Positions 29,201 to 35,777 of a DNA stretch of 64,000 bases are shown one piece after another. The DNA comes from JAUASW01 sp036880965 (lineage in GTDB: Bacteria; Pseudomonadota; Gammaproteobacteria; Burkholderiales; Burkholderiaceae_C): contig NZ_JBAJMV010000002.1 of the NCBI RefSeq assembly GCF_036880965.1, forward strand, positions 372,001 to 436,000, in the 5' to 3' direction. Positions within the stretch are counted from its first letter, which is position 1. Each line of letters opens with the position of its first letter. Position numbers and translations under genes: made by a program. A model generated the notes under the pieces. That model was not told the origin of the DNA and searched no databases. It worked only from the letters and a program-made list of their open reading frames with translations.

Positions 29201-32173
29201 AAGGGCTTCAGCTCGGCACAGATCGAGGCGATGCGCACCGACGAGATCGTCGCCCTGACGACGGCCCAGGTCAGCACCTTGACCTCCGGCCAGATCGCCG
29301 GCCTGCGCACCGACCAGATCACCAAGCTGGAAAGTGACGATCTGCGTGCCCTGAGCACGTCGGCCCTGTCCAAGTTCTCGACCGACCAGTTCGCGGCGCT
29401 GACCTCCGACCAGATCGGCCAGCTGTCCACGGGCCAGATCGTGTCGCTGACCTCGCAGCAGCTGACCAGCCTGTCGACCGACGATGTGAAGGCACTGACC
29501 ACGGCCCAGGCCGCAGCGCTGACCACGGCGCAGGTCAAGGGCCTGTCCAGCGACCAGATGGCCAAGCTCGAGACCGACGACCTGCGTGCCATCAACACCG
29601 CCGCACTGCGTGGCCTCGCGACCGACCAGTTGGCCGGCCTGAGCACCGACCAGTTGAGCGCGCTGACCACGGCCCAGGTGTCTTCGCTGACGAGCGCCCA
29701 GCTCGCCGGCCTGGCCACCGACAAGCTGAATTCGCTCACCACCGATCAGTTCAGGGCGCTGACATCGGCGCAAGTGGCCGGCCTTGGTACCGACCAGGTC
29801 AAGGCCCTGCAGACCGACGACCTGGCATCGCTGAGCTCGGCCGGCCTGCGTGGCCTGTCCTCGGCACAGCTGAACGCGCTGACGACGGACGAGACCGTGG
29901 CGATGACGACGGCCCAGTACGCTTCGCTGAGCAGCGCCCAGACTGCCGGCCTGCGTACCGACCAGATCGCCAAGCTCGAGACCGACGACCTCCGCGCCCT
30001 CGGCACCTCGGCCCTGGCCAAGTTCAGCACTGACCAGCTCGGCGCCCTGGGCTCCGACCAGCTCGCATCGCTGACGACGTCGCAAGTCAACTCGCTGACC
30101 TCGGCCCAGGTCCAGGGTCTGGTGAGCGACGACCTGAACGCCTTCACGACCGATCAATTCAAGGCCATGACCTCGAATCAGATCGCGGCGATCAGCACCG
30201 ACCAGGTCAAGACCCTGCAGACGGATGACCTCGCGGCCATCTCGACGACCGGCCTGAAGGGCTTCAGCTCCGACCAGATCGCAGCGCTGACGACCGACGC
30301 CGTCGTGGCCCTGGGCACCGCACAGTTCGCCGCACTGGGTACCAACCAGTTGGCCGGCCTGCGCACCGACCAGATCGCCAAGATGGAGACGGATGACGTC
30401 CGCGCCCTGTCCTCGGCGGCCCTGTCCAAGCTCAGCACCGACCAGTTCGTGGCCTTCACCTCGGATCAGGTGGCTTCGCTGACCAACACCCAGGTCACCG
30501 CGGTCACCTCGGCCCAGGTCACGGCCATGGGTTCGGACGACTTCAATGCACTGAGCACAAGTCAGTTCGGCGCACTCACTGCGACGCAGGTCGCCGGCAT
30601 CACGACCGACATGATGCGCAAGCTTGAGACGGATGACATTCGCTCGATCAGCGTGTTCGGCGTGCGTGCCCTCTCGACCGATCAGCTCAATGCACTGACC
30701 ACCGATCAGGTGGACGCACTGACCAACCTGCAGATCTCGGTGCTCACCAGCACCCAGGTCCAGGGCTGGGCGACGGACGATGTGCAGGCTCTGCGTTCGG
30801 ACCAGGTCGGTGCACTGACCTCGGCCCAGATCGGCTACATGAGCAGCGACCAGATCAAGACCTTCTCGACCGACGATGTGCGTGCCCTGGGCACCGCCAG
30901 CATCAAGGGCCTGCAGTCTGAGGATCTGGCCGCGTTCAACTCCGATCAGATCGCGGCCTTCACCAGCACCCAGCTGGGCGGCCTGAGCTCGGCGCAGATC
31001 GTCGGCATTGATGCGGCCGACCTGGACACCATCAGCACCGATGCACTGCGAGGCCTCACCACGGCTGCGCTGCGCGCCTTGTCGACCGATCAGTTCCTGG
31101 CCTTCACCAGCGACCAGATCGGTTCGCTGTCGACGACACAGATCGTGGCGATCACGACCGACCAGTTGCATGCCATCACCACCGATGACATGGGTGCGCT
31201 GACCTCGGCACAGATCGCCTCGTTCACCTCGACGCAGATCGGCGCGTTCTCGACCGACCAGCTCCGCAAGCTTGACTCGGACGACATTCACGCCTTCACC
31301 ACAGCGCAGATGCCGGGCCTGACGACGGACCAGATCCGTTCGTTCACCACCGATCAGCTCGACGGCCTTGATTCGGCCGACATCGCGAAGATGAACATGA
31401 CCCAGGTGGGCGCGTTCACTTCCGACCAGATCGCCTCGCTGGACGGCGGTCAGCTCGATGCCCTGTGGCTGGCCACACCTATCGTGCTGGACCTGGATGG
31501 CAATGGCATCCAGACCCTGTCCTCGGCACAAGGCGTGACCTTCGACCTGAACGGCACCGGCAACGCCCAGAAGTGGGGCTGGGTCGGCGGCAATGACGGT
31601 CTGCTGGTGATGGACCTGAACAAGGACGGTGTGATCAACGACGGCAAGGAGCTGTTCGGCACCGGCACGGTCCTGGCGAATGGCCAGCATGCCGGCAACG
31701 GCTACCAGGCGATGGCAGCGTTGGACGTCAACCACGACGGCAAGCTCGACGTGCTGGATGCCGGCTTCAAGGACCTCAAGGTCTGGGTCGACGCCAATCA
31801 CGACGGCAAGACCGATGCGGGCGAGCTGAAGGACCTGGCAGGCCTCGGTATCACCGAGCTCGACCTGCAGGCACAGGCCAGCAGCGTGATCGACAACGGC
31901 AACCTGGTGGGTCTGGTCTCCGGCTACAAGACGGCCGACGGCAAGACGCATGAGATGGCCGACGTCTGGTTCGCCAAGGACGTGAAGCCGGAAGGCAGCA
32001 CGCAACCTGAGGTGAAGGTCAGCCTGACCGATGTGCTGGCACCGCCGCAAGGCAGTGTGCTGGGCGATGCCTCGGCGGCCACCGGCTTCGTGCCGCATGC
32101 CGACCCGATGCACTCGCACCTGCTGACGCACAAGAAGCTGGACGAGGACGACCGTCTGCCGCCGCTGATCTGA
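20219..32173 (+). CDS. Giant octapeptide-repeat surface protein with C-terminal Ca-binding domain, predicted type I secretion substrate
   Basis: This 3,984-residue protein has residues 8-3748 made only of short tandem units: 458 octapeptides of form L-x-[ST]-x-Q-[ILV]-x-[AGS] (for example LTTDQIAA, LSTAQVVS) and seven 11-residue units (for example LATTPVNQLGS). Residues about 3750-3984 form a different domain with DLDGNG and three EF-hand-like loops: DLNKDGVIND (near 3799), DVNHDGKLD (3836) and DANHDGKTD (3858). There is no N-terminal signal peptide, I find no cysteine, and tryptophan is rare. Canonical GGxGxD RTX nonapeptides are absent. Absence of a signal plus a C-terminal Ca-binding module fits type I secretion, and a LapB/HlyD/TolC set lies at 44825-49928. 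Similar repeat proteins in databases are sometimes named heme utilization protein or adhesin. I see no evidence for heme binding. Confidence 0.9.
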   Translation: MASIISSLSTAQIAGLATQTLAKLTTEDWAAFNSDQIAALTTRQVSTFGTFAIASLSSDQIGKFQTEDLRALSTLALRSMSTDKLGSLNSDQLSAFGTNQVSTLTTSQLSSLVSDDLNAFTSAQFKSFSSAQMAGLTTDQIGKLETDDLRALNTGALRALRTDQLGALNSDQIAALSTAQVVSLTTAQLAGLTTDDLNGLTTEQFKVLGSGQVAGLTTDQIKALQTDDLAAIGTAGIKGLNSAQIAALSTDEVVALGTAQFSALGSAQLQGLRTDQIAKLETDDLRAINTGALRALSSDQFAALTSDQTAALTSAQVVSLTTGQVAAMASDDLNAFTTEQFKVLTSAQVGAIGTDQVAKLQTDDLAAISTAGIKGLNSAQIAALTTDEVVALGTQQVAALGTQQVAGLRTDQMAKLETDDLRAIGTAALRSLSTDQLGALVSDQLGAMTTAQVNALTSTQIKGLSSDDLNAFTTSQFKAMGSATVGALTTDQIKTLQTDDLAAISTAGIKGLNSDQIAALSTDEIQALGTAQFAAMGSAQLAGLRTDQITKLESDDLRAISTAALSKLTSDQTAALTSDQISQLTTAQIASLATTPVNQLGSFSTDDIRALTTAQAAALTSAQIKALGTDQIAKLETDDLRALNTGAIKALSTDQLAALNSDQVGALTSAQVVSLTTAQVAGLQTDDLNALVSDQIKVLTSQQIGAITTDQLKAMTTDDVAAISTAGIKGLNSAQLGALTTDEVVGLSTQQVAALGSAQVLGLRTDQMAKLETDDLRAINTGALRSLSSDQLGALTSDQLAVMTTAQVNALTSTQIKGLASDDLNAFTSDQFKAMASSTVAALTTDQIKTLQTDDLAAISTAGIKGLNSAQIEALTTDEIVAMTTAQFAALSSAQVAGLRTDQITKLESDDLRALTTGALSKMSSDQVAALTSDQVAVLTTAQVASLATTPANQIGSFSTDDIRALTTAQAAAITSAQIKGIGTDQMAKFETDDLRALNTGAVKALSTDQLAALNSDQIGALTTAQLVSLTTGQVAGLQTDDLNALVTDQIKALTSAQIGALTTDQLKAMQSDDVAAISTAGIKGLNSAQVAALTTDEVVAMGTAQFAAMGSAQLTGLRTDQMAKLETDDLRAINTAALRALSTDQLGALGSDQLAAMTTAQVNSLTSAQIQGLVSDDLNAFTTDQFKNMTSAQVGAIATDQIRKMQTDDLAALSTAGIRGLNSAQLGAMTTDEVVALTTTQYGSFNSAQVQGLTTDQMAKIQTDDLRALGTGALRSLSTDQLGALGSDQLAAMTTTQVNALTSTQIKGLVSDDLNAFTTDQFKNLATAQVAAMTSDQVKTLQTDDLAAISTLGVKGFSSDQIAAMTTDEIVAMSTAQFGAMGTAQLAGLRTDQIIKLESDDLRAISTGVLSKLSSDQIAALTSDQVSQLTTAQVAALATTPANQLGAFSTDDIRAMTTAQAAAITSSQIKGLSSDQVAKLETDDLRALNTGAIKALSTDQLAALNSDQMSAFTSLQVTSLTTAQVAGLQTDDLNALVSDQIKVLTSQQIGAITTDQLKAMTTDDVAAISTAGIKGLSSAQLGALTTDEVVGLGTQQVAALGSAQVLGLRTDQMAKLETDDLRAINTAALRALSTDQLGALGSDQLAAMTTAQVNSLTSTQIQGLVSDDLNAFTTDQFKNMSSGQIAAIATDQLIKMQTDDLAAISTAGIKGLNSAQLGALTTDEIVAMTTAQFAALGSAQLQGLRTDQIVKLESDDLRAISTGALSKLSSDQVAALTSDQVSQLTTAQVASLATTPANQLGAFSTDDIRALTTAQAAALTSSQVKGLGTDQMAKLETDDLRAINTGAVRALSTDQLAALNSDQMGALTTVQVVSLTTAQVAGLQTDDLNALVTDQIKVLSSGQIAALTTDQIKAMQTDDVAAISTAGIKGLTSTQLGALTTDEVVALSTAQVSALGSGQVAGLRTDQMAKLETDDLRAINTGALRALNSDQLAALTSDQLASMTTTQVNSLTSAQVQGLATDDLNAFSTDQFKAMASGTVASLTTDQVKALQTQDLAVLSTSGIKGFNSAQIAALTTDEIVAMTTAQYAALGTAQVAGLRTDQITKLESDDLRAIGTGVISKFTTDQFAALTSDQVAVLTTAQIAALATTPANQIGSFSTDDIRALTTAQAAALTSSQVKGLSTDQVAKLETDDLRAINTAAIKALATDQLAALNSDQVGALTTAQISSLGTAQVAGLQTDDLNALVSDQVRVLSSAQIGALTTDQVKAMQTDDVAAISTAGIKGLNSAQINAMTTDEVVAMGTAQFGALGSAQVLGLRTDQMAKLETDDLRSLNTAALRALNTDQLGALGSDQLAAMTTAQVNSLTSTQIQGLVSDDLNAFTSDQFKAMASSTVAALTTDQIKTLQTADVAAISTAGIKGFNSAQLAAMTTDEIVAMTTAQYAALGTAQVAGLRTDQITKLESDDLRALTTTALSRFSTDQFAALTSDQVAVLTTQQVASLATTPANQLGALSTDDVRALTTAQAAALTSSQVKGLSTDQIAKLETDDLRAINTGAIKALGTDQLAALNSDQIGALTTAQVSSLSTAQVAGLQTDDLNALVTDQIKVLNSAQIGALTTDQVKTMQTDDLAAISTAGIKGLNSAQIGAMTTDETAAMTTAQYAALSSVQVAGLRTDQIVKLESDDLRAINTGALSKFTSDQFAALTSDQVAQLTTAQVATLSTTPVNLLGALSTDDIRALTTAQAAALTSSQVKGLSTDQMAKLETDDLRAINTASIKALATDQLAALNSDQVGALTTAQVSSLGTAQVAGLQTDDLNALVTDQIKVLGSAQIGALTTDQVKAMQTDDVAAISTAGIKGLNSAQLAAMTTDEVVAMSTAQYASLGSAQVLGLRTDQMAKLETDDLRALSTAGLRALSTDQLGALGSDQLAAMTTAQVNSLTSTQIQGLVSDDLNAFTSDQFKAMASSTVAALTTDQVKTLQTDDLAAISTAGIKGFSSAQIEAMRTDEIVALTTAQVSTLTSGQIAGLRTDQITKLESDDLRALSTSALSKFSTDQFAALTSDQIGQLSTGQIVSLTSQQLTSLSTDDVKALTTAQAAALTTAQVKGLSSDQMAKLETDDLRAINTAALRGLATDQLAGLSTDQLSALTTAQVSSLTSAQLAGLATDKLNSLTTDQFRALTSAQVAGLGTDQVKALQTDDLASLSSAGLRGLSSAQLNALTTDETVAMTTAQYASLSSAQTAGLRTDQIAKLETDDLRALGTSALAKFSTDQLGALGSDQLASLTTSQVNSLTSAQVQGLVSDDLNAFTTDQFKAMTSNQIAAISTDQVKTLQTDDLAAISTTGLKGFSSDQIAALTTDAVVALGTAQFAALGTNQLAGLRTDQIAKMETDDVRALSSAALSKLSTDQFVAFTSDQVASLTNTQVTAVTSAQVTAMGSDDFNALSTSQFGALTATQVAGITTDMMRKLETDDIRSISVFGVRALSTDQLNALTTDQVDALTNLQISVLTSTQVQGWATDDVQALRSDQVGALTSAQIGYMSSDQIKTFSTDDVRALGTASIKGLQSEDLAAFNSDQIAAFTSTQLGGLSSAQIVGIDAADLDTISTDALRGLTTAALRALSTDQFLAFTSDQIGSLSTTQIVAITTDQLHAITTDDMGALTSAQIASFTSTQIGAFSTDQLRKLDSDDIHAFTTAQMPGLTTDQIRSFTTDQLDGLDSADIAKMNMTQVGAFTSDQIASLDGGQLDALWLATPIVLDLDGNGIQTLSSAQGVTFDLNGTGNAQKWGWVGGNDGLLVMDLNKDGVINDGKELFGTGTVLANGQHAGNGYQAMAALDVNHDGKLDVLDAGFKDLKVWVDANHDGKTDAGELKDLAGLGITELDLQAQASSVIDNGNLVGLVSGYKTADGKTHEMADVWFAKDVKPEGSTQPEVKVSLTDVLAPPQGSVLGDASAATGFVPHADPMHSHLLTHKKLDEDDRLPPLI
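20240..31462 (+). repeat. Hierarchical coding repeat array (24 bp, 408 bp, 1,065 bp periods)
   Basis: The array is in frame and modular. An A module is 17 octads (136 residues, 408 bp), usually opening LETDDLRA. A B module opens LESDDLRA and is nine octads plus one 11-residue TTP unit (83 residues, 249 bp). Order from 20240: AAAA B AA B AAA B AA B AA B AA B A B AA b AA, then 45 divergent octads. Here b at 29327 lacks the three extra residues. Module starts were checked at 20648, 21872, 22121, 29567, 29975 and 30383. Four of the six distances between consecutive TTP motifs are exactly 1,065 bp; the others are 1,473 and 657, differing by one A module each. Copies differ at many synonymous sites. 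Confidence 0.93.
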
Positions 32174-32184
32174 CGAAGAACCCC

Positions 32185-32249
32185 AGCGGGGCGCCATGCC
32201 CCGCTTCAAAAGCCGCCCCGTCACGGTTCGCACTGTGGCGGGGCGGCTT
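32185..32249 (+). terminator. Tandem strong hairpins after the giant gene
   Basis: An eight-pair stem AGCGGGGC/GCCCCGCT with loop GCCAT (32185-32205) is followed by an eleven-pair stem AAGCCGCCCCG/CGGGGCGGCTT (32210-32249). They start 12 bases after the stop. The second stem has A's before and T's after, so it could work on both strands. Together they probably insulate the giant transcript. Confidence 0.75.
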
Positions 32250-32291
32250 GCCTTATGCTGGGCCGCCTCGACTCATCAGCAGCGCAACCAA

Positions 32292-32759
32292 GTGAGCCAA
32301 CCCGCTTTCATCCATCCGAGTTCAGATGTGCAAAGCCAGGAAATCGGCGAAGGCACGACGATCTGGCAGTTCTGTGTCGTGCTGGCCGGTGCGCGTGTCG
32401 GCAGCGGCTGCAATATCAATGCGCAGTGCTTCATCGAGAACGATGTCGTCGTGGGCAACGAGGTGACCGTCAAATGCGGTGTGCAGCTGTGGGACGGCAT
32501 CACGCTCGAAGACAAGGTCTTCATTGGACCCAACGTTACGTTTGCCAACGACAAGTACCCACGCTCCAAGCAATACCCCGAGGCCTTCCAGCGCACCGTG
32601 GTCAGGCGCGGCGCCTCGATTGGCGCGAATGCCACCATCCTCGGCGGCATCACCATCGGCGAGGGCGCGATGATTGGCGCCGGCAGCGTGGTGACCCGCG
32701 ACGTGCCGGCCGGCGAGCTGTGGGTCGGCAACCCGGCTCGCTCGCGCGGCCCGGCCTGA
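32292..32759 (+). CDS. Hexapeptide-repeat sugar N-acetyltransferase (FdtC/WbbJ-like)
   Basis: I start this at the GTG at 32292 (MSQPAFIHPSSDVQ), giving 155 residues, because upstream in-frame codons run through the terminator hairpin. Left-handed beta-helix repeats run through most of it (IGEGTTIWQF, NDVVVGNEVTVKCGVQLWDG split by family turns, IGANATILGGITIG), ending WVGNPARSRG. The sequence is close in style to the N-terminal half of the protein at 33977, and to acetyltransferases that modify dTDP-3-amino-3,6-dideoxyhexoses. It converges with the aminotransferase gene. It probably makes the N-acetyl form of the amino sugar. Confidence 0.82.
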   Translation: MSQPAFIHPSSDVQSQEIGEGTTIWQFCVVLAGARVGSGCNINAQCFIENDVVVGNEVTVKCGVQLWDGITLEDKVFIGPNVTFANDKYPRSKQYPEAFQRTVVRRGASIGANATILGGITIGEGAMIGAGSVVTRDVPAGELWVGNPARSRGPA

Positions 32760-32880
32760 GCAAAACAATCGCACCCATTCCCAAGGCCGGCCCGCGGCCT
32801 GGCTGCGCACCGCGCACGGCTGGAAGGCCGTGCACGACAACAGCAGCTGATTGATCGACCGATCGCCGCCCCCGCCAGCG

Positions 32881-33987
32881 TCAGACGCTGGCGCGCACCG
32901 CCTTGATGACGCGCTCGATCTGCAGCTCGCTCATGCCGGGCCACAAGGGCAGGCTCAAGACCTCGCGGTGCATGGTCTCGGAGACCGGGAAGTCGCCCTC
33001 GGCAAAACCCAGCTCCGCATAGGCTGGCTGGCGGTGTGGCGGCACCGGATAGTGGATCAGCGTGCCTATGCCCTGCTCCGCCAGGCGGCGCTGCAGGCCG
33101 TCGCGGTCGGCATGACGGACCACGAACAGATGCCAGGCCGGCTCGGCCCAGTGCGGCACATGAGGCAGCTGCAGGTCGCAGCCGGCCAGGCCCTCGAGCA
33201 GGCGCGCGGCAATGGCGCGGCGCTCATGCGTTGCAGCTTCGAGCAGCGGCAACTTGGCGGCCAGCACCGCGGCCTGAATCTCGTCCAGCCGCGAGTTGAT
33301 GCCCTTGACCTCGTTGTGATACTTCTGCTGCGAGCCATAGTTGCGCAGCACTTTGACGCGCTGCATCAAGTCGGCATCGCGGCAGGTCACGCCGCCGCCG
33401 TCGCCAAAGGCACCAAGGTTCTTGCCCGGATAGAAACTCCAGGCCGACATGTCCGCCAGGCCACCCACCGGCCTCACCTTGTAGCGCGCTGCATGGGCTT
33501 GCGCGCAATCGTCCAGCACCTTCAGATGATGGCGGCGCGCGATGTCCATGATCGCGTCCATGTCGGCCGGCTGCCCATACAGATGCACCGGCAGGATCAC
33601 CCGGGTAGCAGGCGTGATCGCCGCTTCGATGCGGGCCGGGTCGATGTTGAAAGTGCGCGCATCAGGTTCCACCGGGACCGGCTTCGCGCCGCACTGGCTG
33701 ACTGCCAGCCAGGTGGCGATATAGGTGTTGGAGGGCACGATGACTTCATCGCCCTCGCGCACGCCGAGTGCCTTCAGGCTCAGGAAGAGCGCATCCAGGC
33801 CATTGGCCACGCCCGCGCAATGCGCGGTGCCGCAGCTGCGCGCCCAGGCCTCCTCGAAGGCATGCAGCTCCTTGCCGAGCAGAAACCAGCCACTGCCCGC
33901 CACGCGCAAGAGCGCTGCATCGATGGCGGGCTGAGCCACTCGATAGGCCGGCTGCAGGTCCAGGAAAGGAACCGCTTCAGTGCCCAT
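32881..33987 (-). CDS. fdtB: DegT/DnrJ/EryC1-family sugar aminotransferase (FdtB-like)
   Basis: PLP-dependent aminotransferase, 368 residues. The Schiff-base lysine is K189 in YPGKNLGAFGDGG. Other family landmarks are VANGLDALFLSLKALG, DDCAQAHAA and NSRLDEIQAA. The neighbouring gene encodes a 3,4-ketoisomerase domain, and together they would convert dTDP-4-keto-6-deoxyglucose to dTDP-3-amino-3,6-dideoxy-galactose or -glucose. The start overlaps the isomerase stop by 11 bases. dTDP-glucose synthesis genes (rmlA, rmlB) are not in the window and must be elsewhere. The exact sugar stereochemistry is inferred. Confidence 0.85.
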   Translation of the reverse strand: MGTEAVPFLDLQPAYRVAQPAIDAALLRVAGSGWFLLGKELHAFEEAWARSCGTAHCAGVANGLDALFLSLKALGVREGDEVIVPSNTYIATWLAVSQCGAKPVPVEPDARTFNIDPARIEAAITPATRVILPVHLYGQPADMDAIMDIARRHHLKVLDDCAQAHAARYKVRPVGGLADMSAWSFYPGKNLGAFGDGGGVTCRDADLMQRVKVLRNYGSQQKYHNEVKGINSRLDEIQAAVLAAKLPLLEAATHERRAIAARLLEGLAGCDLQLPHVPHWAEPAWHLFVVRHADRDGLQRRLAEQGIGTLIHYPVPPHRQPAYAELGFAEGDFPVSETMHREVLSLPLWPGMSELQIERVIKAVRASV

Positions 33988-34924
33988 TGCCCGCCCCTCG
34001 CACCGCCGCCAGGAACTCGTCGTAGTTGCGGATGTAGTCGTCTGCCGCGTAGCAATCGGAGGCCAGCACCAGCAGCACGGCGTCGCTTGAGAACTGGTAC
34101 TGGATGCCCCAGACCATGGGCGGTATGTGCAGGCCGAGCTGAGCGCTGTCGAGCAAGAGCTCGTCGCGCCGTTCGCCGTCGTCCACCACGATGCCCACGC
34201 TGCCCTTCACGCAGACCAGGAACTGGTGACAGGCCTTGTGCGCATGCTCGCCGCGCACTTCCTTGGTCGGCACGTCGTAGACCATGAAGAATCGCTGCGG
34301 GGTGAACGGCAGGTGGGCACCGATCTCGCCAAAGCTCAGGGCGCCACGCAGGTCCACGATCTTGGGCAGCTTGTGCAGGGCCGCGCCACGCGCTTGCAGC
34401 TGGGGCAGCGCAGCGTCGCTGCTCAGGCTGCCCGCCAAGGCCAGGTGCGGCGTGTCGCGATAGCCGGTGATGTGCGCGGGGTTGCCGGTGACGATGGCGT
34501 TCGATGGCACATCACGCGTGACCACCGCGCCGTCCATCACCAGGGCGCCGGGGCCGATGGTGATGCCGGGGCGGATCGTGGCGTTCGAGCCAATGCTTGC
34601 ACCAGCGCGCACCAGCGTGCGCAGTGGCGCCTCGGGCTTGTGCTTGCTGCGCGGTGCCGGGTCGTTGGAGAAGGTGACGTTGGGGCCGATGAAGACATCG
34701 TCTTCCAGTGTCACGCCGTCCCACAGTTGCACGCCGCACTTCACCGTCACGCGGTTGCCGACGACGACATCGTTCTCGATGAAGACGTGGTCGCAGATAT
34801 TGGCTTCGGCACCGATGCGCGCGCCCGGGAGCACGTGGCTGAAGGCCCAGATGCGGCTGCCCTCGCCGACCTGGGTCGATTCCAGCAGTGCCTGCGGGTG
34901 AACGAAGTACTTGGTCGTGCTCAT
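33977..34924 (-). CDS. Acetyltransferase-ketoisomerase fusion (WxcM/FdtA-like)
   Basis: A 315-residue bifunctional protein, starting at the ATG at 34924 (MSTTKYFVHPQALLES). Residues about 8-165 are a hexapeptide-repeat acetyltransferase (IGSNATIRPGITIGPG, VTGNPAHITGY). Residues about 180-310 are a cupin-fold dTDP-4-oxo-6-deoxyhexose 3,4-isomerase, with EVRGEHAHKACHQF providing the catalytic histidine pair. Such fusions are known as WxcM. It would act just before the FdtB aminotransferase encoded downstream. Because a second acetyltransferase lies at 32292, the locus may make two acylated products or have one redundant domain. Confidence 0.88.
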   Translation of the reverse strand: MSTTKYFVHPQALLESTQVGEGSRIWAFSHVLPGARIGAEANICDHVFIENDVVVGNRVTVKCGVQLWDGVTLEDDVFIGPNVTFSNDPAPRSKHKPEAPLRTLVRAGASIGSNATIRPGITIGPGALVMDGAVVTRDVPSNAIVTGNPAHITGYRDTPHLALAGSLSSDAALPQLQARGAALHKLPKIVDLRGALSFGEIGAHLPFTPQRFFMVYDVPTKEVRGEHAHKACHQFLVCVKGSVGIVVDDGERRDELLLDSAQLGLHIPPMVWGIQYQFSSDAVLLVLASDCYAADDYIRNYDEFLAAVRGAGNGH

Positions 34925-34943
34925 GGAATGGATGATCGCAGTC

Positions 34944-35567
34944 TCAGGCAGGCTGGCCGGCAAACCTTCGGGTCGCCGCTTCGAAAAGCCGGCTCCAGCT
35001 TTCATGACCGCCGCGCCAATCGTCGCCAGCGTCGGTCTTGAAGATCAAAGTATCGGCCACGGCGCCGCTGGCCGGAACAAGCGTCGAGGCGAGCGCGAAT
35101 TTCAGGGTCGGATTGATCGGCAGAAACAAGCTGCGCATCTTGTTGACGTTCGCTATCGCCTCGTCCAGCGTCGCCACCTCGTCGGCACGAACCAGCAGCA
35201 GGTTCTCACTGCTGCGGATGAACTCCAGCGTCTTGCGGCGCAGGTAGGCGAACTTGGCCCTTGCGATGGGCAGATGGGCAGGCACCTGTTCGGCGAGGAT
35301 GCGGTGCGACTGCTCGCCGCCCACCACCGGCACCGAGGGGAATTCATGCATGAACATCAGCCCGGTGTCGAGGTCGCGCAGGCAGCAGTCGTCCTTGATC
35401 AGCTCCCAGCGGCCGTCGCGCAGCAGGTCTTCATCGCGGCCCAGCATCACCGCCAAGGCGTCGATGGGCGTCATCAGCCAATCGAAGAAGAATGCTTCGC
35501 CCTGGCCGCTGTGGCGTCGGATCTGCCAGGCCACCTTGCAGTCGTAGCCAAGACTCAGCAGTTGCAT
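34944..35567 (-). CDS. DUF1796 putative cysteine peptidase-like protein
   Basis: A 207-residue protein, starting at the ATG at 35567 after a good GGGAGAAG ribosome site. The opening LLSLGYDCKVAWQIRRH and FFFDWLMTPIDAL match the DUF1796 (papain-like peptidase) family, whose predicted nucleophile is the cysteine after GxxD/N, here C9 or so. Members often sit in surface polysaccharide clusters and their activity is not established. It precedes the WxcM-like gene by 19 bases on the same strand and is divergent from gmd. A role in processing or in sugar transfer cannot be decided from sequence. Confidence 0.7.
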   Translation of the reverse strand: MQLLSLGYDCKVAWQIRRHSGQGEAFFFDWLMTPIDALAVMLGRDEDLLRDGRWELIKDDCCLRDLDTGLMFMHEFPSVPVVGGEQSHRILAEQVPAHLPIARAKFAYLRRKTLEFIRSSENLLLVRADEVATLDEAIANVNKMRSLFLPINPTLKFALASTLVPASGAVADTLIFKTDAGDDWRGGHESWSRLFEAATRRFAGQPA

Positions 35568-35777
35568 GGGCGCTTCTCCCGCGAATTCGAGATGCGGCGA
35601 GTGTCCCGCAGCCAAGGCCAGGCGGTCCAGCAAAGACGGCGAGAAACCACGGTCAGATCGGCCCTCTCACCGGGAACTGCAAAATGCGCGGGAAATCCTG
35701 CACCACTCCACCCGCCAGAGGACGCGCAGATGCGCTCCAATCTGCACTGGATTCCAGACCGAGGCCAGCACCATCCC

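Noticed and set aside
20240..31462. Regular DNA repeats that could suggest a CRISPR or minisatellite array
   Set aside because: The repeats are in frame, code for a constant amino-acid pattern and have no spacers. There are no cas genes.
20240..31462. Similarity of LTTDQI units to the LTPEQV start of TAL effector repeats
   Set aside because: TAL repeats are 33-35 residues with a two-residue variable site. These are eight residues with no such layout, so the likeness is only a common helix-start pattern.
28868..32233. Minus-strand open frame of 1,121 codons, and several more of 200-590 codons, opposite the giant gene
   Set aside because: They arise because the GC-rich 24-bp repeat lacks stops in an antisense frame. 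Their products are low-complexity mirror images of the repeat, with no starts or ribosome sites of note.
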